Positions 1-10,023 of a stretch of DNA of 64,000 nt are shown piece by piece. The notes under the pieces are model-generated. The model did no database searches. It saw nothing but the letters and a program-made list of their open reading frames with translations, and was not told the origin of the DNA. This DNA comes from Sepiola atlantica (taxonomy: Eukaryota; Mollusca; Cephalopoda; Sepiida; Sepiolidae): positions 124,001 through 188,000 of the forward strand of contig CAUVYP010001208.1 in assembly GCA_963556195.1 (NCBI GenBank), read 5' to 3'. The position numbers and the translations under genes were made by a program. Numbering within the stretch: the stretch's first letter is position 1; each line of letters begins with the position of its first letter.

Positions 1-163
1 CGCTTTTGTTTATAACTTCCACATTTATTCGAATTGTGCAACGAAACTTTGCACAGATTAGCGGAGTCACATTTTCTACTGAAGTACTAAGTTTCAGAAG
101 TGCAGCTCTTGTACTGCCGGAGATATGTCGATACAAACTGAATACGCAAAACATCGACAAAAT
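1..163. repeat. Partial left-end monomer (class E)
   Basis: The window opens inside a monomer; the first 23 bases of the unit are missing. It has the class E right half (cattttc, then gtactaag) and ends in catcgac rather than catcaac, a combination that recurs in E monomers such as 2768-2953. The array therefore continues to the left. Confidence 0.95.
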
Positions 164-220
164 TTAGCGCGTTTTAAAGTTGATATCGCTTTTGTTTATA
201 ACTTCCACATTTATTCGAAT

Positions 221-241
221 TGTGCAACGAAACTTTGCACA
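221..241. other. 7-bp dyad (TGTGCAA / TTGCACA), first full copy
   Basis: Two perfect 7-base inverted arms, 221-227 and 235-241, are separated by the 7-base spacer CGAAACT. The element recurs once per monomer at positions 58-78. It is intact in classes A, E, H, I and J. In classes B, C, D, F and G the second arm becomes TTGCAGA, leaving a 5-bp core with one mismatch. A few H monomers (32913, 35337, 36640) change the first arm to TGTGAAA, and four A monomers (4443, 5373, 6861, 16721) carry TTGGCAC in the second arm. It could be a protein-binding dyad or a cruciform-prone site; no function is shown by the sequence. Confidence 0.7.
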
Positions 242-721
242 GATTAGCGGAGTCACATGTTCTACTGAAGTACCAAGTTTCAGAAGTGCAGCTCTTGTAC
301 TGCCGGAGATATGTCGATACAAACTGAATACGCAAAACATCAACAAAATTTAGCGCGTTTTAAAGTTGATATCGCTTTTGTTTATAACTTCCACATTTAT
401 TCGAATTGTGCAACGAAACTTTGCACAGATTAGCGGAATCACATGTTCTACTGAAGTACCAAGTTTCAGAAGTGCAGCTCTTGTACTGCCGGAGATATGT
501 CGATACAAACTGAATACGCAAAACATCAACAAAATTTAGCGCGTTTTAAAGTTGATATCGCTTTTGTTTATAACTTCCACATTTATTCGAATTGTGCAAC
601 GAAACTTTGCACAGATTAGCGGAGTCACATGTTCTACTGAAGTACCAAGTTTCAGAAGTGCAGCTCTTGTACTGCCGGAGATATGTCGATACAAACTGAA
701 TACGCAAAACATCAACAAAAT

Positions 722-907
722 TTAGCGCGTTTTAAAGTTGATATCGCTTTTGTTTATAACTTCCACATTTATTCGAATTGTGCAACGAAACTTTGCACAG
801 ATTAGCGGAGTCACATGTTCTACTGAAGTACCAAGTTTCAGAAGTGCAGCTCTTGTACTGCCGGAGATATGTCGATACAAACTGAATACGCAAAACATCA
901 ACAAAAT
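722..907. repeat. Class A (canonical) monomer, reference copy
   Basis: This is the commonest form and is used here as the coordinate reference. Position 1 is the first T of TTAGCGCG. Landmarks are GATATC at 19-24, ATTCGAAT at 50-57, the dyad arms TGTGCAA (58-64) and TTGCACA (72-78), the variable window CAGATTAGCGGAGTCACATG at 77-96, and CTGCCGGAGATATG near 137-150. Runs of class A are often base-identical across several consecutive copies, for example 53767-54696 and 58979-59722, which indicates very recent amplification. Confidence 0.95.
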
Positions 908-1093
908 TTAGCGCGTTTTAAAGTTGATATCGCTTTTGTTTATAACTTCCACATTTATTCGAATTGTGCAACGAAACTTTGCACAGATTAGCGGAGTCAC
1001 ATGTTCTACTGAAGTACCAAGTTTCAGAAGTGCAGCTCTTGTACTGCCGGAGATATGTCGATACAAACTGAATACGCAAAACATCAACAAAAT

Positions 1094-1279
1094 TTAGCGC
1101 GTTTTAAAGTTGATATCGCTTTTGTTTATAACTTCCACATTTATTCGAATTGTGCAACGAAACTTTGCAGACCGTCGCGGAGACACACGTTCTACTGAAG
1201 TACCAAGTTTCAGAAGTGCAGCTCTTGTACTGCCGGAGATATGTCGATACAAACTGAATACGCAAAACATCAACAAAAT
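1094..1279. repeat. Class G monomer, representative
   Basis: The diagnostic window reads CAGACCGTCGCGGAGACACACG. Copies start at 1094, 2582, 8536, 8908, 18396 and 22488. The dyad is broken. At 8350-9279 G alternates with A, forming a short 372-bp dimer repeat. Confidence 0.85.
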
Positions 1280-2023
1280 TTAGCGCGTTTTAAAGTTGAT
1301 ATCGCTTTTGTTTATAACTTCCACATTTATTCGAATTGTGCAACGAAACTTTGCAGAGATAAGCGGAGTCACATTTTCTACTGAAGTACCAAGTTTCAGA
1401 AGTGCAGCTCTTGTACTGCCGGAGATATGTCGATACAAACTGAATACGCAAAACATCAACAACATTTAGCGCGTTTGAAAGTTGATATCGCTTTTGTTTA
1501 TAACTTCCACATTTATTCGAATTGTGCAACGAAACTTTGCAGACAGTCGCGGAGACACATGTTCTACTGAAGTACCAAGATTCAGAAGTGCAGCTCTTGT
1601 ACCGCCGGAGATATGTCGATACAAACTGAATACGCAAAACATCAACAAAATTTAGTGCGATTTAAAGTTGATATCGCTTTTGTTTATAACTTCACCATTC
1701 TTTAGAATTGTGCAACGAAACTTTGCACAGATTAGCGGAGTCACATTTTCTACTGAAGTACTAAGTTTCAGAAGTGCAGCTCTTGTACTGCCGGAGATAT
1801 GTCGATACAAACTGAATACGCAAAACATCGACAAAATTTAGCGCGTTTTAAAGTTGATATCGCTTTTGTTTATAACTTCCACATTTATTCGAATTGTGCA
1901 ACGAAACTTTGCACAGATTAGCGGAGTCACATGTTCTACTGAAGTACCAAGTTTCAGAAGTGCCGCTCTTGTACTGCCGGAGATATGTCGATACAAACTG
2001 AATACGCAAAACATCAACAAAAT

Positions 2024-2209
2024 TTAGCGCGTTTTAAAGTTGATATCGCTTTTGTTTATAACTTCCACATTTATTCGAATTGTGCAACGAAACTTTGCAG
2101 ACAGTCGCGGATAGGCCTTTTCTACTGAAGTACCAAGTTTCAGAAGTGCAGCTCTTTTACTGCCGGAGATATGTCGATACAAACTGAATACGCAAAACAT
2201 CAACAAAAT
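2024..2209. repeat. Class B monomer, representative (StuI-bearing)
   Basis: The window reads CAGACAGTCGCGGATAGGCC followed by TTTTC. There are 10 differences from class A within 20 bp and almost none elsewhere. ATAGGCCT creates a StuI site (AGGCCT) absent from other classes. I count about 38 copies across the window. The copy at 58048 has lost the site (ATAGGTCT). Most copies to the right of about 34.7 kb carry an additional TAC to TCC change (ttctcctg), and several also have GCCGGATATATG, so B splits into an early and a late subtype. Confidence 0.9.
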
Positions 2210-2767
2210 TTAGCGCGTTTGAAAGTTGATATCGCTTTTGTTTATAACTTCCACATTTATTCGAATTGTGCAACGAAACTTTGCAGACAGTCGCGGAGAC
2301 ACATGTTCTACTGAAGTACCAAGTTTCAGAAGTGCAGCTCTTGTACTGCCGGAGATATGTCGATACAAACTGAATACGCAAAACATCAACAAAATTTAGC
2401 GCGTTTTAAAGTTGATATCGCTTTTGTTTATAACTTCCACATTTATTCGAATTGTGCCACGAAACTTTGCACAGATTAGCGGAGTCACATGTTCTACTGA
2501 AGTACCAAGTTTCAGAAGTGCAGCTCTTGTACTGCCGGAGATATGTCGATACAAACTGAATACGCAAAACATCAACAAAATTTAGCGCGTTTTAAAGTTG
2601 ATATCGCTTTTGTTTATAACTTCCACATTTATTCGAATTGTGCAACGAAACTTTGCAGACCGTCGCGGAGACACACGTTCTACTGAAGTACCAAGTTTCA
2701 GAAGTGCAGCTCTTGTACTGCCGGAGATATGTCGATACAAACTGAATACGCAAAACATCGACAAAAT

Positions 2768-2953
2768 TTAGCGCGTTTTAAAGTTGATATCGCTTTTGTT
2801 TATAACTTCCACATTTATTCGAATTGTGCAACGAAACTTTGCACAGATTAGCGGAGTCACATTTTCTACTGAAGTACTAAGTTTCAGAAGTGCAGCTCTT
2901 GTACTGCCGGAGATATGTCGATACAAACTGAATACGCAAAACATCGACAAAAT
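2768..2953. repeat. Class E monomer, representative
   Basis: It has the class A left half with a cattttc right half. One subtype, shown here, also has gtactaag and is flanked by catcgac; it usually follows class F. A second subtype has gtaccaag and sits before class C (for example 13931, 18582, 22674, 26585). Confidence 0.85.
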
Positions 2954-3325
2954 TTAGCGCGTTTTAAAGTTGATATCGCTTTTGTTTATAACTTCCACAT
3001 TTATTCGAATTGTGCAACGAAACTTTGCACAGATTAGCGGAGTCACATGTTCTACTGAAGTACTAAGTTTCAGAAGTGCAGCTCTTGTACTGCCGGAGAT
3101 ATGTCGATACAAACTGAATACGCAAAACATCAACAAAATTTAGCGCGTTTTAAAGTTGATATCGCTTTTGTTTATAACTTCCACATTTATTCGAATTGTG
3201 CAACGAAACTTTGCAGACAGTCGCGGATAGGCCTTTTCTACTGAAGTACCAAGTTTCAGAAGTGCAGCTCTTGTACTGCCGGAGATATGTCGATACAAAC
3301 TGAATACGCAAAACATCAACAAAAT

Positions 3326-3512
3326 TTAGCGCGTTTTAAAGTTGATATCGCTTTTGTTTATAACTTCCACATTTATTCGAATTGTGCAACGAAACTTTGC
3401 ACAGATTAGCGTATTCACATTTTACTACTGAAGTACCAAGTTTCAGAAGTGCAGCTCTTGTACTGCCGGAGATATGTCGATACAAACTGAATACGCAAAA
3501 CATCAACAAAAT
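3326..3512. repeat. Class H 187-bp monomer, representative
   Basis: One extra A in cattttactactg makes these monomers 187 bp; they also have GCGTATTCAC, GCGGATTCAC or GCGGTTTCAC. I find 29 copies, starting at 3326, 7419, 13186, 17837, 30492, 31609, 32540, 32913, 34030, 34963, 35337, 36640, 37943, 38874, 39806, 40553, 42972, 45577, 46880, 49113, 50416, 52091, 53394, 54883, 55814, 56745, 58234, 60095 and 61956. They are rare before 30 kb (4 copies) and dense after it (25), and are the best phase markers for the HORs. Confidence 0.92.
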
Positions 3513-3698
3513 TTAGCCCGTTTTAAAGTTGATATCGCTTTTGTTTATAACTTCCACATTTATTCGAATTGTGCAACGAAACTTTGCAGACAGTCGCGGA
3601 GGCACATTTTCTACTGAAGTACCAAGTTTCAGAAGTGCAGCTCTTGTACTGCCGGAGATATGTCGATACAAACTGAATACGCAAAACATCAACAAAAT
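3513..3698. repeat. Class D monomer, representative
   Basis: It begins TTAGCCCG (G6C) and has CAGACAGTCGCGG followed by AGGCACATTTTC. It almost always follows an H monomer, making an H-D pair of 373 bp. From 55 kb rightwards a subtype with AGGCACATG replaces it (55070, 56932, 58421, 60282; 62143 has ACGCACATG). Confidence 0.88.
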
Positions 3699-4070
3699 TT
3701 AGCGCGTTTTAAAGTTGATATCGCTTTTGTTTATAACTTCCACATTTATTCGAATTGTGCAACGAAACTTTGCACAGATTAGCGGAGTCACATGTTCTAC
3801 TGAAGTACCAAGTTTCAGAAGTGCAGCTCTTGTACCGCCGGAGATATGTCGATACAAACTGAATACGCAAAACATCAACAAAATTTAGCGCGTTTTAAAG
3901 TTGATATCGCTTTTCTTTATAACTTCCACATTTATTCGAATTGTGCAACGAAACTTTGCACAGATTAGCGGAGTCACATGTTCTACTGAAGTACCAAGTT
4001 TCAGAAGTGCAGCTCTTGTACTGCCGGAGATATGTCGATACAAACTGAATACGCAAACTATCAACAAAAT

Positions 4071-4256
4071 TTAGTGCGATTTAAAGTTGATATCGCTTTT
4101 GTTTATAACTTCACCATTCTTTAGAATTGTGCAACGAAACTTTGCAGAGATAAGCGGAGTCACATGCTCTACTGAAGTACCAAGTTTCAGAAGTGCAGCT
4201 CTTTTACTGCCGGAGATATGTCGATACAAACTGAATACGCAAAACATCGACAAAAT
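4071..4256. repeat. Class F monomer, representative (most divergent type)
   Basis: It differs from A over a long tract: it begins TTAGTGCGATTT, has TTCACCATTCTTTAG in place of TTCCACATTTATTCG, and has CAGAGATAAGCG in the variable window, usually with CATGCTC. The BstBI site is lost. Copies start at 1652, 4071, 6489, 9838, 15233, 19140, 20256, 23232, 24909, 25653, 27143, 28259, 28631, 29748, 45391, 48927 and 63445. The preceding monomer almost always ends in aaactatc rather than aaaacatc, so the divergent tract crosses the arbitrary monomer boundary. Confidence 0.9.
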
Positions 4257-4814
4257 TTAGCGCGTTTTAAAGTTGATATCGCTTTTGTTTATAACTTCCA
4301 CATTTATTCGAATTGTGCAACGAAACTTTGCACAGATTAGCTGAGTCACATTTTCTACTGAAGTACTAAGTTTCAGAAGTGCAGCTCTTGTACTGCCGGA
4401 GATATGTCGATACAAACTGAATACGCAAAACATCGACAAAATTTAGCGCGTTTTAAAGTTGATATCGCTTTTGTTTATAACTTCCACATTTATTCGAATT
4501 GTGCAACGAAACTTGGCACAGATTAGCGAAGTCACATGTTCTACTGAAGTACCAAGTTTCAGAAGTGCAGCACTTGTACTGCCGGAGATATGTCGATACA
4601 AACTGAATACGCAAAACATCAACAAAATTTAGCGCGTTTTAAAGTTGATATCGCTTTTGTTTATAACTTCCACATTTATTCGAATTGTGCAACGAAACTT
4701 TGCAGACAGTCGCGGATAGGCCTTTTCTACTGAAGTACCAAGTTTCAGAAGTGCAGCTCTTGTACTGCCGGAGATATGTCGATACAAACTGAATACGCAA
4801 AACATCAACAAAAT

Positions 4815-5000
4815 TTAGCGCGTTTGAAAGTTGATATCGCTTTTGTTTATAACTTCCACATTTATTCGAATTGTGCAACGAAACTTTGCAGACAGTCGCG
4901 GAGACACATGTTCTACTGAAGTACCAAGTTTCAGAAGTGCAGCTCTTGTACCGCCGGAGATATGTCGATACAAACTGAATACGCAAAACATCAACAAAAT
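4815..5000. repeat. Class C monomer, representative
   Basis: It has the left half CAGACAGTCGCGG, the right half AGACACATG, T to G at monomer position 12 (gcgtttgaaag) and usually GTACCGCC. About 28 copies lie between 1466 and 29561. The class is then essentially absent until 61212 and 63073, apart from a B/C hybrid at 39620. The position-12 change removes a stop codon in a minus-strand frame, which is why longer open frames run through C monomers. Confidence 0.9.
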
Positions 5001-8000
5001 TTAGCGCGTTTTAAAGTTGATATCGCTTTTGTTTATAACTTCCACATTTATTCGAATTGTGCAACGAAACTTTGCACAGATTAGCGGAGTCACATGTTCT
5101 ACTGAAGTACCAAGTTTCAGAAGTGCAGCTCTTGTACTGCCGGAGATATGTCGATACAAACTGAATACGCAAAACATCAACAAAATTTAGCGCGTTTTAA
5201 AGTTGATAACGCTTTTGTTTATAACTTCCACATTTATTCGAATTGTGCAACGAAACTTTGCACAGATTAGCGGAGTCACATTTTCTACTGAAGTACTAAG
5301 TTTCAGAAGTGCAGCTCTTGTACTGCCGGAGATATGTCGATACAAACTGAATACGCAAAACATCGACAAAATTTAGCGCGTTTTAAAGTTGATATCGCTT
5401 TTGTTTATAACTTCCACATTTATTCGAATTGTGCAACGAAACTTGGCACAGATTAGCGGAGTCACATGTTCTACTGAAGTACCAAGTTTCAGAAGTGCCG
5501 CTCTTGTACTTCCGGAGATATGTCGATACAAACTGAATACGCAAAACATCAACAAAATTTAGCGCGTTTTAAAGTTGATATCGCTTTTGTTTATAACTTC
5601 CACATTTATTCGAATTGTGCAACGAAACTTTGCAGACAGTCGCGGATAGGCCTTTTCTACTGAAGTACCAAGTTTCAGAAGTGCAGCTCTTGTACTGCCG
5701 GAGATATGTCGATACAAACTGAATACTCAAAACATCAACAAAATTTAGCGCGTTTGAAAGTTGATATCGCTTTTGTTTATAACTTCCACATTTATTCGAA
5801 TTGTGCAACGAAACTTTGCAGACAGTCGCGGAGACACATTTTCTACTGAAGTACCAAGTTTCAGAAGTGCAGCTCTTGTACCGCCGGAGATATGTCGATA
5901 CAAACTGAATACGCAAAACATCAACAAAATTTAGCCCGTTTTAAAGTTGATATCGCTTTTGTTTATAACTTCCACATTTATTCAAATTGTGCAACGAAAC
6001 TTTGCAGACAGTCGCGGAGGCACATTTTCTACTGAAGTACCAAGTTTCAGAAGTGCAGCTCTTGTACTGCCGGAGATATGTCGATACAAACTGAATACGC
6101 AAAACATCAACAAAATTTAGCGCGTTTTAAAGTTGATATCGCTTTTGTTTATAACTTCCACATTTATTCGAATTGTGCAACGAAACTTTGCACAGATTAG
6201 CGGAGTCACATGTTCTACTGAAGTACCAAGTTTCAGAAGTGCAGCTCTTGTACTGCCGGAGATATGTCGATACAAACTGAATACGCAAAACATCAACAAA
6301 ATTTAGCGCGTTTTAAAGTTGATATCGCTTTTGTTTATAACTTCCACATTTATTCGAATTGTGCAACGAAACTTTGCACAGATTAGCGGAGTCACATGTT
6401 CTACTGAAGTACCAAGTTTCAGAAGTGCAGCTCTTGTACTGCCGGAGATATGTCGATACAAACTGAATACGCAAACTATCAACAAAATTTAGTGCGATTT
6501 AAAGTTGATATCGCTTTTGTTTATAACTTCACCATTCTTTAGAATTGTGCAACGAAACTTTGCAGAGATAAGCGGAGTCACATGCTCTACTGAAGTACCA
6601 AGTTTCAGAAGTGCAGCTCTTTTACTGCCGGAGATATGTCGATACAAACTGAATACGCAAAACATCGACAAAATTTAGCGCGTTTTAAAGTTGATATCGC
6701 TTTTGTTTATAACTTCCACATTTATTCGAATTGTGCAACGAAACTTTGCACAGATTAGCGGAGTCACATTTTCTACTGAAGTACTAAGTTTCAGAAGTGC
6801 AGCTCTTGTACTGCCGGAGATATGTCGATACAAACTGAATACGCAAAACATCGACAAAATTTAGCGCGTTTTAAAGTTGATATCGCTTTTGTTTATAACT
6901 TCCACATTTATTCGAATTGTGCAACGAAACTTGGCACAGATTAGCGGAGTCACATGTTCTACTGAAGTACAAAGTTTCAGAAGTGCAGCTCTTGTACTGC
7001 CGGAGATATGTCGATACAAACTGAATACGCAAAACATCAACAAAATTTAGCGCGTTTTAAAGTTGATATCGCTTTTGTTTATAACTTCCACATTTATTCG
7101 AATTGTGCAACGAAACTTTGCACAGATTAGCGGAGTCACATGTTCTACTGAAGTACCAAGTTTCAGAAGTGCAGCTCTTGTACTGCCGGAGATATGTCGA
7201 TACAAACTGAATACGCAAAACATCAACAAAATTTAGCGCGTTTTAAAGTTGATATCGCTTTTGTTTATAACTTCCACATTTATTCGAATTGTGCAACGAA
7301 ACTTTGCAGACAGTCGCGGATAGGCCTTTTCTCCTGAAGTACCAAGTTTCAGAAGTGCAGCTCTTGTACTGCCGGAGATATGTCGATACAAACTGAATAC
7401 GCAAAACATCAACAAAATTTAGCGCGTTTTAAAGTTGATATCGCTTTTGTTTATAACTTCCACATTTATTCGAATTGTGCAACGAAACTTTGCACAGATT
7501 AGCGGATTCACATTTTACTATTGAAGTACCAAGTTTCAGAAGTGCAGCTCTTGTACTGCCGGAGATATGTCGATACAAACTGAATACGCAAAACATCAAC
7601 AAAATTTAGCCCGTTTTAAAGTTGATATCGCTTTTGTTTATAACTTCCACATTTATTCGAATTGTGCAACGAAACTTTGCAGACAGTCGCGGAGGCACAT
7701 TTTCTACTGAAGTACCAAGTTTCAGAAGTGCAGCTCTTGTACTGCCGGGGATATGTCGATACAAACTGAATACGCAAAACATCAACAAAATTTAGCGCGT
7801 TTTAAAGTTGATATCGCTTTTGTTTATAACTTCCACATTTATTCGAATTGTGCAACGAAACTTTGCACAGATTAGCGGAGTCACATGTTCTACTGAAGTA
7901 CCAAGTTTCAGAAGTGCAGCTCTTGTACTGCCGGAGATATGTCGATACAAACTGAATACGCAAAACATCAACAAAATTTAGCGCGTTTTAAAGTTGATAT

Positions 8001-8349
8001 CGCTTTTGTTTATAACTTCCACATTTATTCGAATTGTGCAACGAAACTTTGCACAGATTAGCGGAGTCACATTTTCTACTGAAGTACCAAGTGTCAGAAG
8101 TGCAGCTCTTGTACTGCCGGAGATATGTCGATACAAACTGAATACGCAAAACATCAACAAAATTTAGCGCGTTTGAAAGTTGATATCGCTTTTGTTTATA
8201 ACTTCCACATTTATTCGAATTGTGCAACGAAACTTTGCAGACAGTCGCGGAGACACATGTTCTACTGAAGTACCAAGTTTCAGAAGTGCAGCTCTTGTAC
8301 CGCCGGAGATATGTCGATACAAACTGAATACGCAAAACATCAACAAAAT

Positions 8350-9279
8350 TTAGCGCGTTTTAAAGTTGATATCGCTTTTGTTTATAACTTCCACATTTAT
8401 TCGAATTGTGCAACGAAACTTTGCACAGATTAGCGGAGTCACATGTTCTACTGAAGTACCAAGTTTCAGAAGTGCAGCTCTTGTACTGCCGGAGATATGT
8501 CGATACAAACTGAATACGCAAAACATCAACAAAATTTAGCGCGTTTTAAAGTTGATATCGCTTTTGTTTATAACTTCCACATTTATTCGAATTGTGCAAC
8601 GAAACTTTGCAGACCGTCGCGGAGACACACGTTCTACTGAAGTACCAAGTTTCAGAAGTGCAGCTCTTGTACTGCCGGAGATATGTCGATACAAACTGAA
8701 TACGCAAAACATCAACAAAATTTAGCGCGTTTTAAAGTTGATATCGCTTTTGTTTATAACTTCCACATTTATTCGAATTGTGCAACGAAACTTTGCACAG
8801 ATTAGCGGAGTCACATGTTCTACTGAAGTACCAAGTTTCAGAAGTGCAGCTCTTGTACTGCCGGAGATATGTCGATACAAACTGAATACGCAAAACATCA
8901 ACAAAATTTAGCGCGTTTTAAAGTTGATATCGCTTTTGTTTATAACTTCCACATTTATTCGAATTGTGCAACGAAACTTTGCAGACCGTCGCGGAGACAC
9001 ACGTTCTACTGAAGTACTAAGTTTCAGAAGTGCAGCTCTTGTACTGCCGGAGATATGTCGATACAAACTGAATACGCAAAACATCAACAAAATTTAGCGC
9101 GTTTTAAAGTTGATATCGCTTTTGTTTATAACTTCCACATTTATTCGAATTGTGCAACGAAACTTTGCACAGATTAGCGGAGTCACATGTTCTACTGAAG
9201 TACCAAGTTTCAGAAGTGCAGCTCTTGTACTGCCGGAGATATGTCGATACAAACTGAATACGCAAAACATCAACAAAAT
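8350..9279. repeat. Alternating A-G dimer tract
   Basis: Five monomers alternate A-G-A-G-A, a local 372-bp dimer repeat. The second G copy (8908) carries gtactaag, so the two dimers are not identical. Confidence 0.8.
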
Positions 9280-9637
9280 TTAGCGCGTTTGAAAGTTGAT
9301 ATCGCTTTTGTTTATAACTTCCACATTTATTCGAATTGTGCAACGAAACTTTGCAGACAGTCGCGGAGACACATGTTCTACTGAAGTACCAAGTTTCAGA
9401 AGTGCAGCTCTTGTACTGCCGGAGATATGTCGATACAAACTGAATACGCAAAACATCAACAAAATTTAGCGCGTTTGAAAGTTGATATCGCTTTTGTTTA
9501 TAACTTCCACATTTATTCGAATTGTGCAACGAAACTTTGCAGACAGTCGCGGAGACACATGTTCTACTGAAGTACCAAGTTTCAGAAGTGCAGCTCTTGT
9601 ACCGCCGGAGATATGTCGATACAAACTGAATACGCAA
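9104..9637 (-). other. Longest chance open frame (177 codons), not a gene
   Basis: It spans A-C-C monomers and stays open because the C-type T12G change removes a TAA stop and because 186 is a multiple of three. The predicted peptide is a threefold repeat of one monomer translation. An equivalent frame is at 14499-15032 in the segmental duplicate. There is no initiation context, signal or domain, and neighbouring monomers break the frame freely. I record it only so it is not mistaken for a gene. Confidence 0.85.
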
Positions 9638-10023
9638 AACATCAACAAAATTTAGCGCGTTTTAAAGTTGATATCGCTTTTGTTTATAACTTCCACATTT
9701 ATTCGAATTGTGCAACGAAACTTTGCACAGATTAGCGGAGTCACATGTTCTACTGAAGTACCAAGTTTCAGAAGTGCAGCTCTTGTACTGCCGGAGATAT
9801 GTCGATACAAACTGAATACGAAAACTCTCCACAAAATTTAGTGCGATTTAAAGTTGATATCGCTTTTGTTTATAACTTCACCATTCTTTAGAATTGTGCA
9901 ACGAAACTTTGCAGAGATAAGCGTAGTCACATGCTCTACTGAAGTACTAAGTTTCAGAAGTGCAGCTCTTTTACTGCCGGAGATATGTCGATACAAACTG
10001 AATACGCAAAACATCGACAAAAT

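Larger units (their letters stand above)
164..1093. repeat. Run of five class A monomers
   Basis: Five consecutive monomers are nearly identical; the copy at 350 differs by GGAATCAC in place of GGAGTCAC. This is a homogeneous patch with no higher-order period. Confidence 0.9.
3885..6302. repeat. 13-monomer segment (2418 bp) followed by a partial repeat
   Basis: The order A(actatc)-F-E-A at 3885-4628 recurs at 6303-7046 with an offset of exactly 13 x 186 bp. The A copies at 4443 and 6861 share the rare ACTTGGCAC variant. The order E-A(ggcac)-B-C also recurs inside the segment at 5187-5930 with an offset of 930 bp. Beyond the first four monomers the two segments diverge, so this is an eroded or rearranged HOR. 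Confidence 0.65.

Noticed and set aside
194..205. TATA-type promoter at tttataac
   Set aside because: It is present in every monomer as part of AT-rich satellite sequence, with no associated initiator or gene downstream. Satellite transcription cannot be judged from this.
213..241. CENP-B box
   Set aside because: TTCG and CGAA are present near the dyad, but the required A and CGGG positions do not fit on either strand.
214..256. Internal RNA polymerase III promoter (tRNA-like A and B boxes)
   Set aside because: TTCGAAT resembles a B-box core and TAGCGGAGTCA resembles an A box, but the B-like element precedes the A-like one. The spacing to the next B-like element (about 155 bp) is too long, and flanking B-box bases do not match. 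There is no cloverleaf.
164..346. A roughly 60-codon minus-strand open frame in almost every monomer
   Set aside because: It depends on a TTG start, has no recognisable domain, and is destroyed or fused by single changes in many copies. The 186-bp length explains its recurrence; hundreds of identical small genes without promoters are not plausible.
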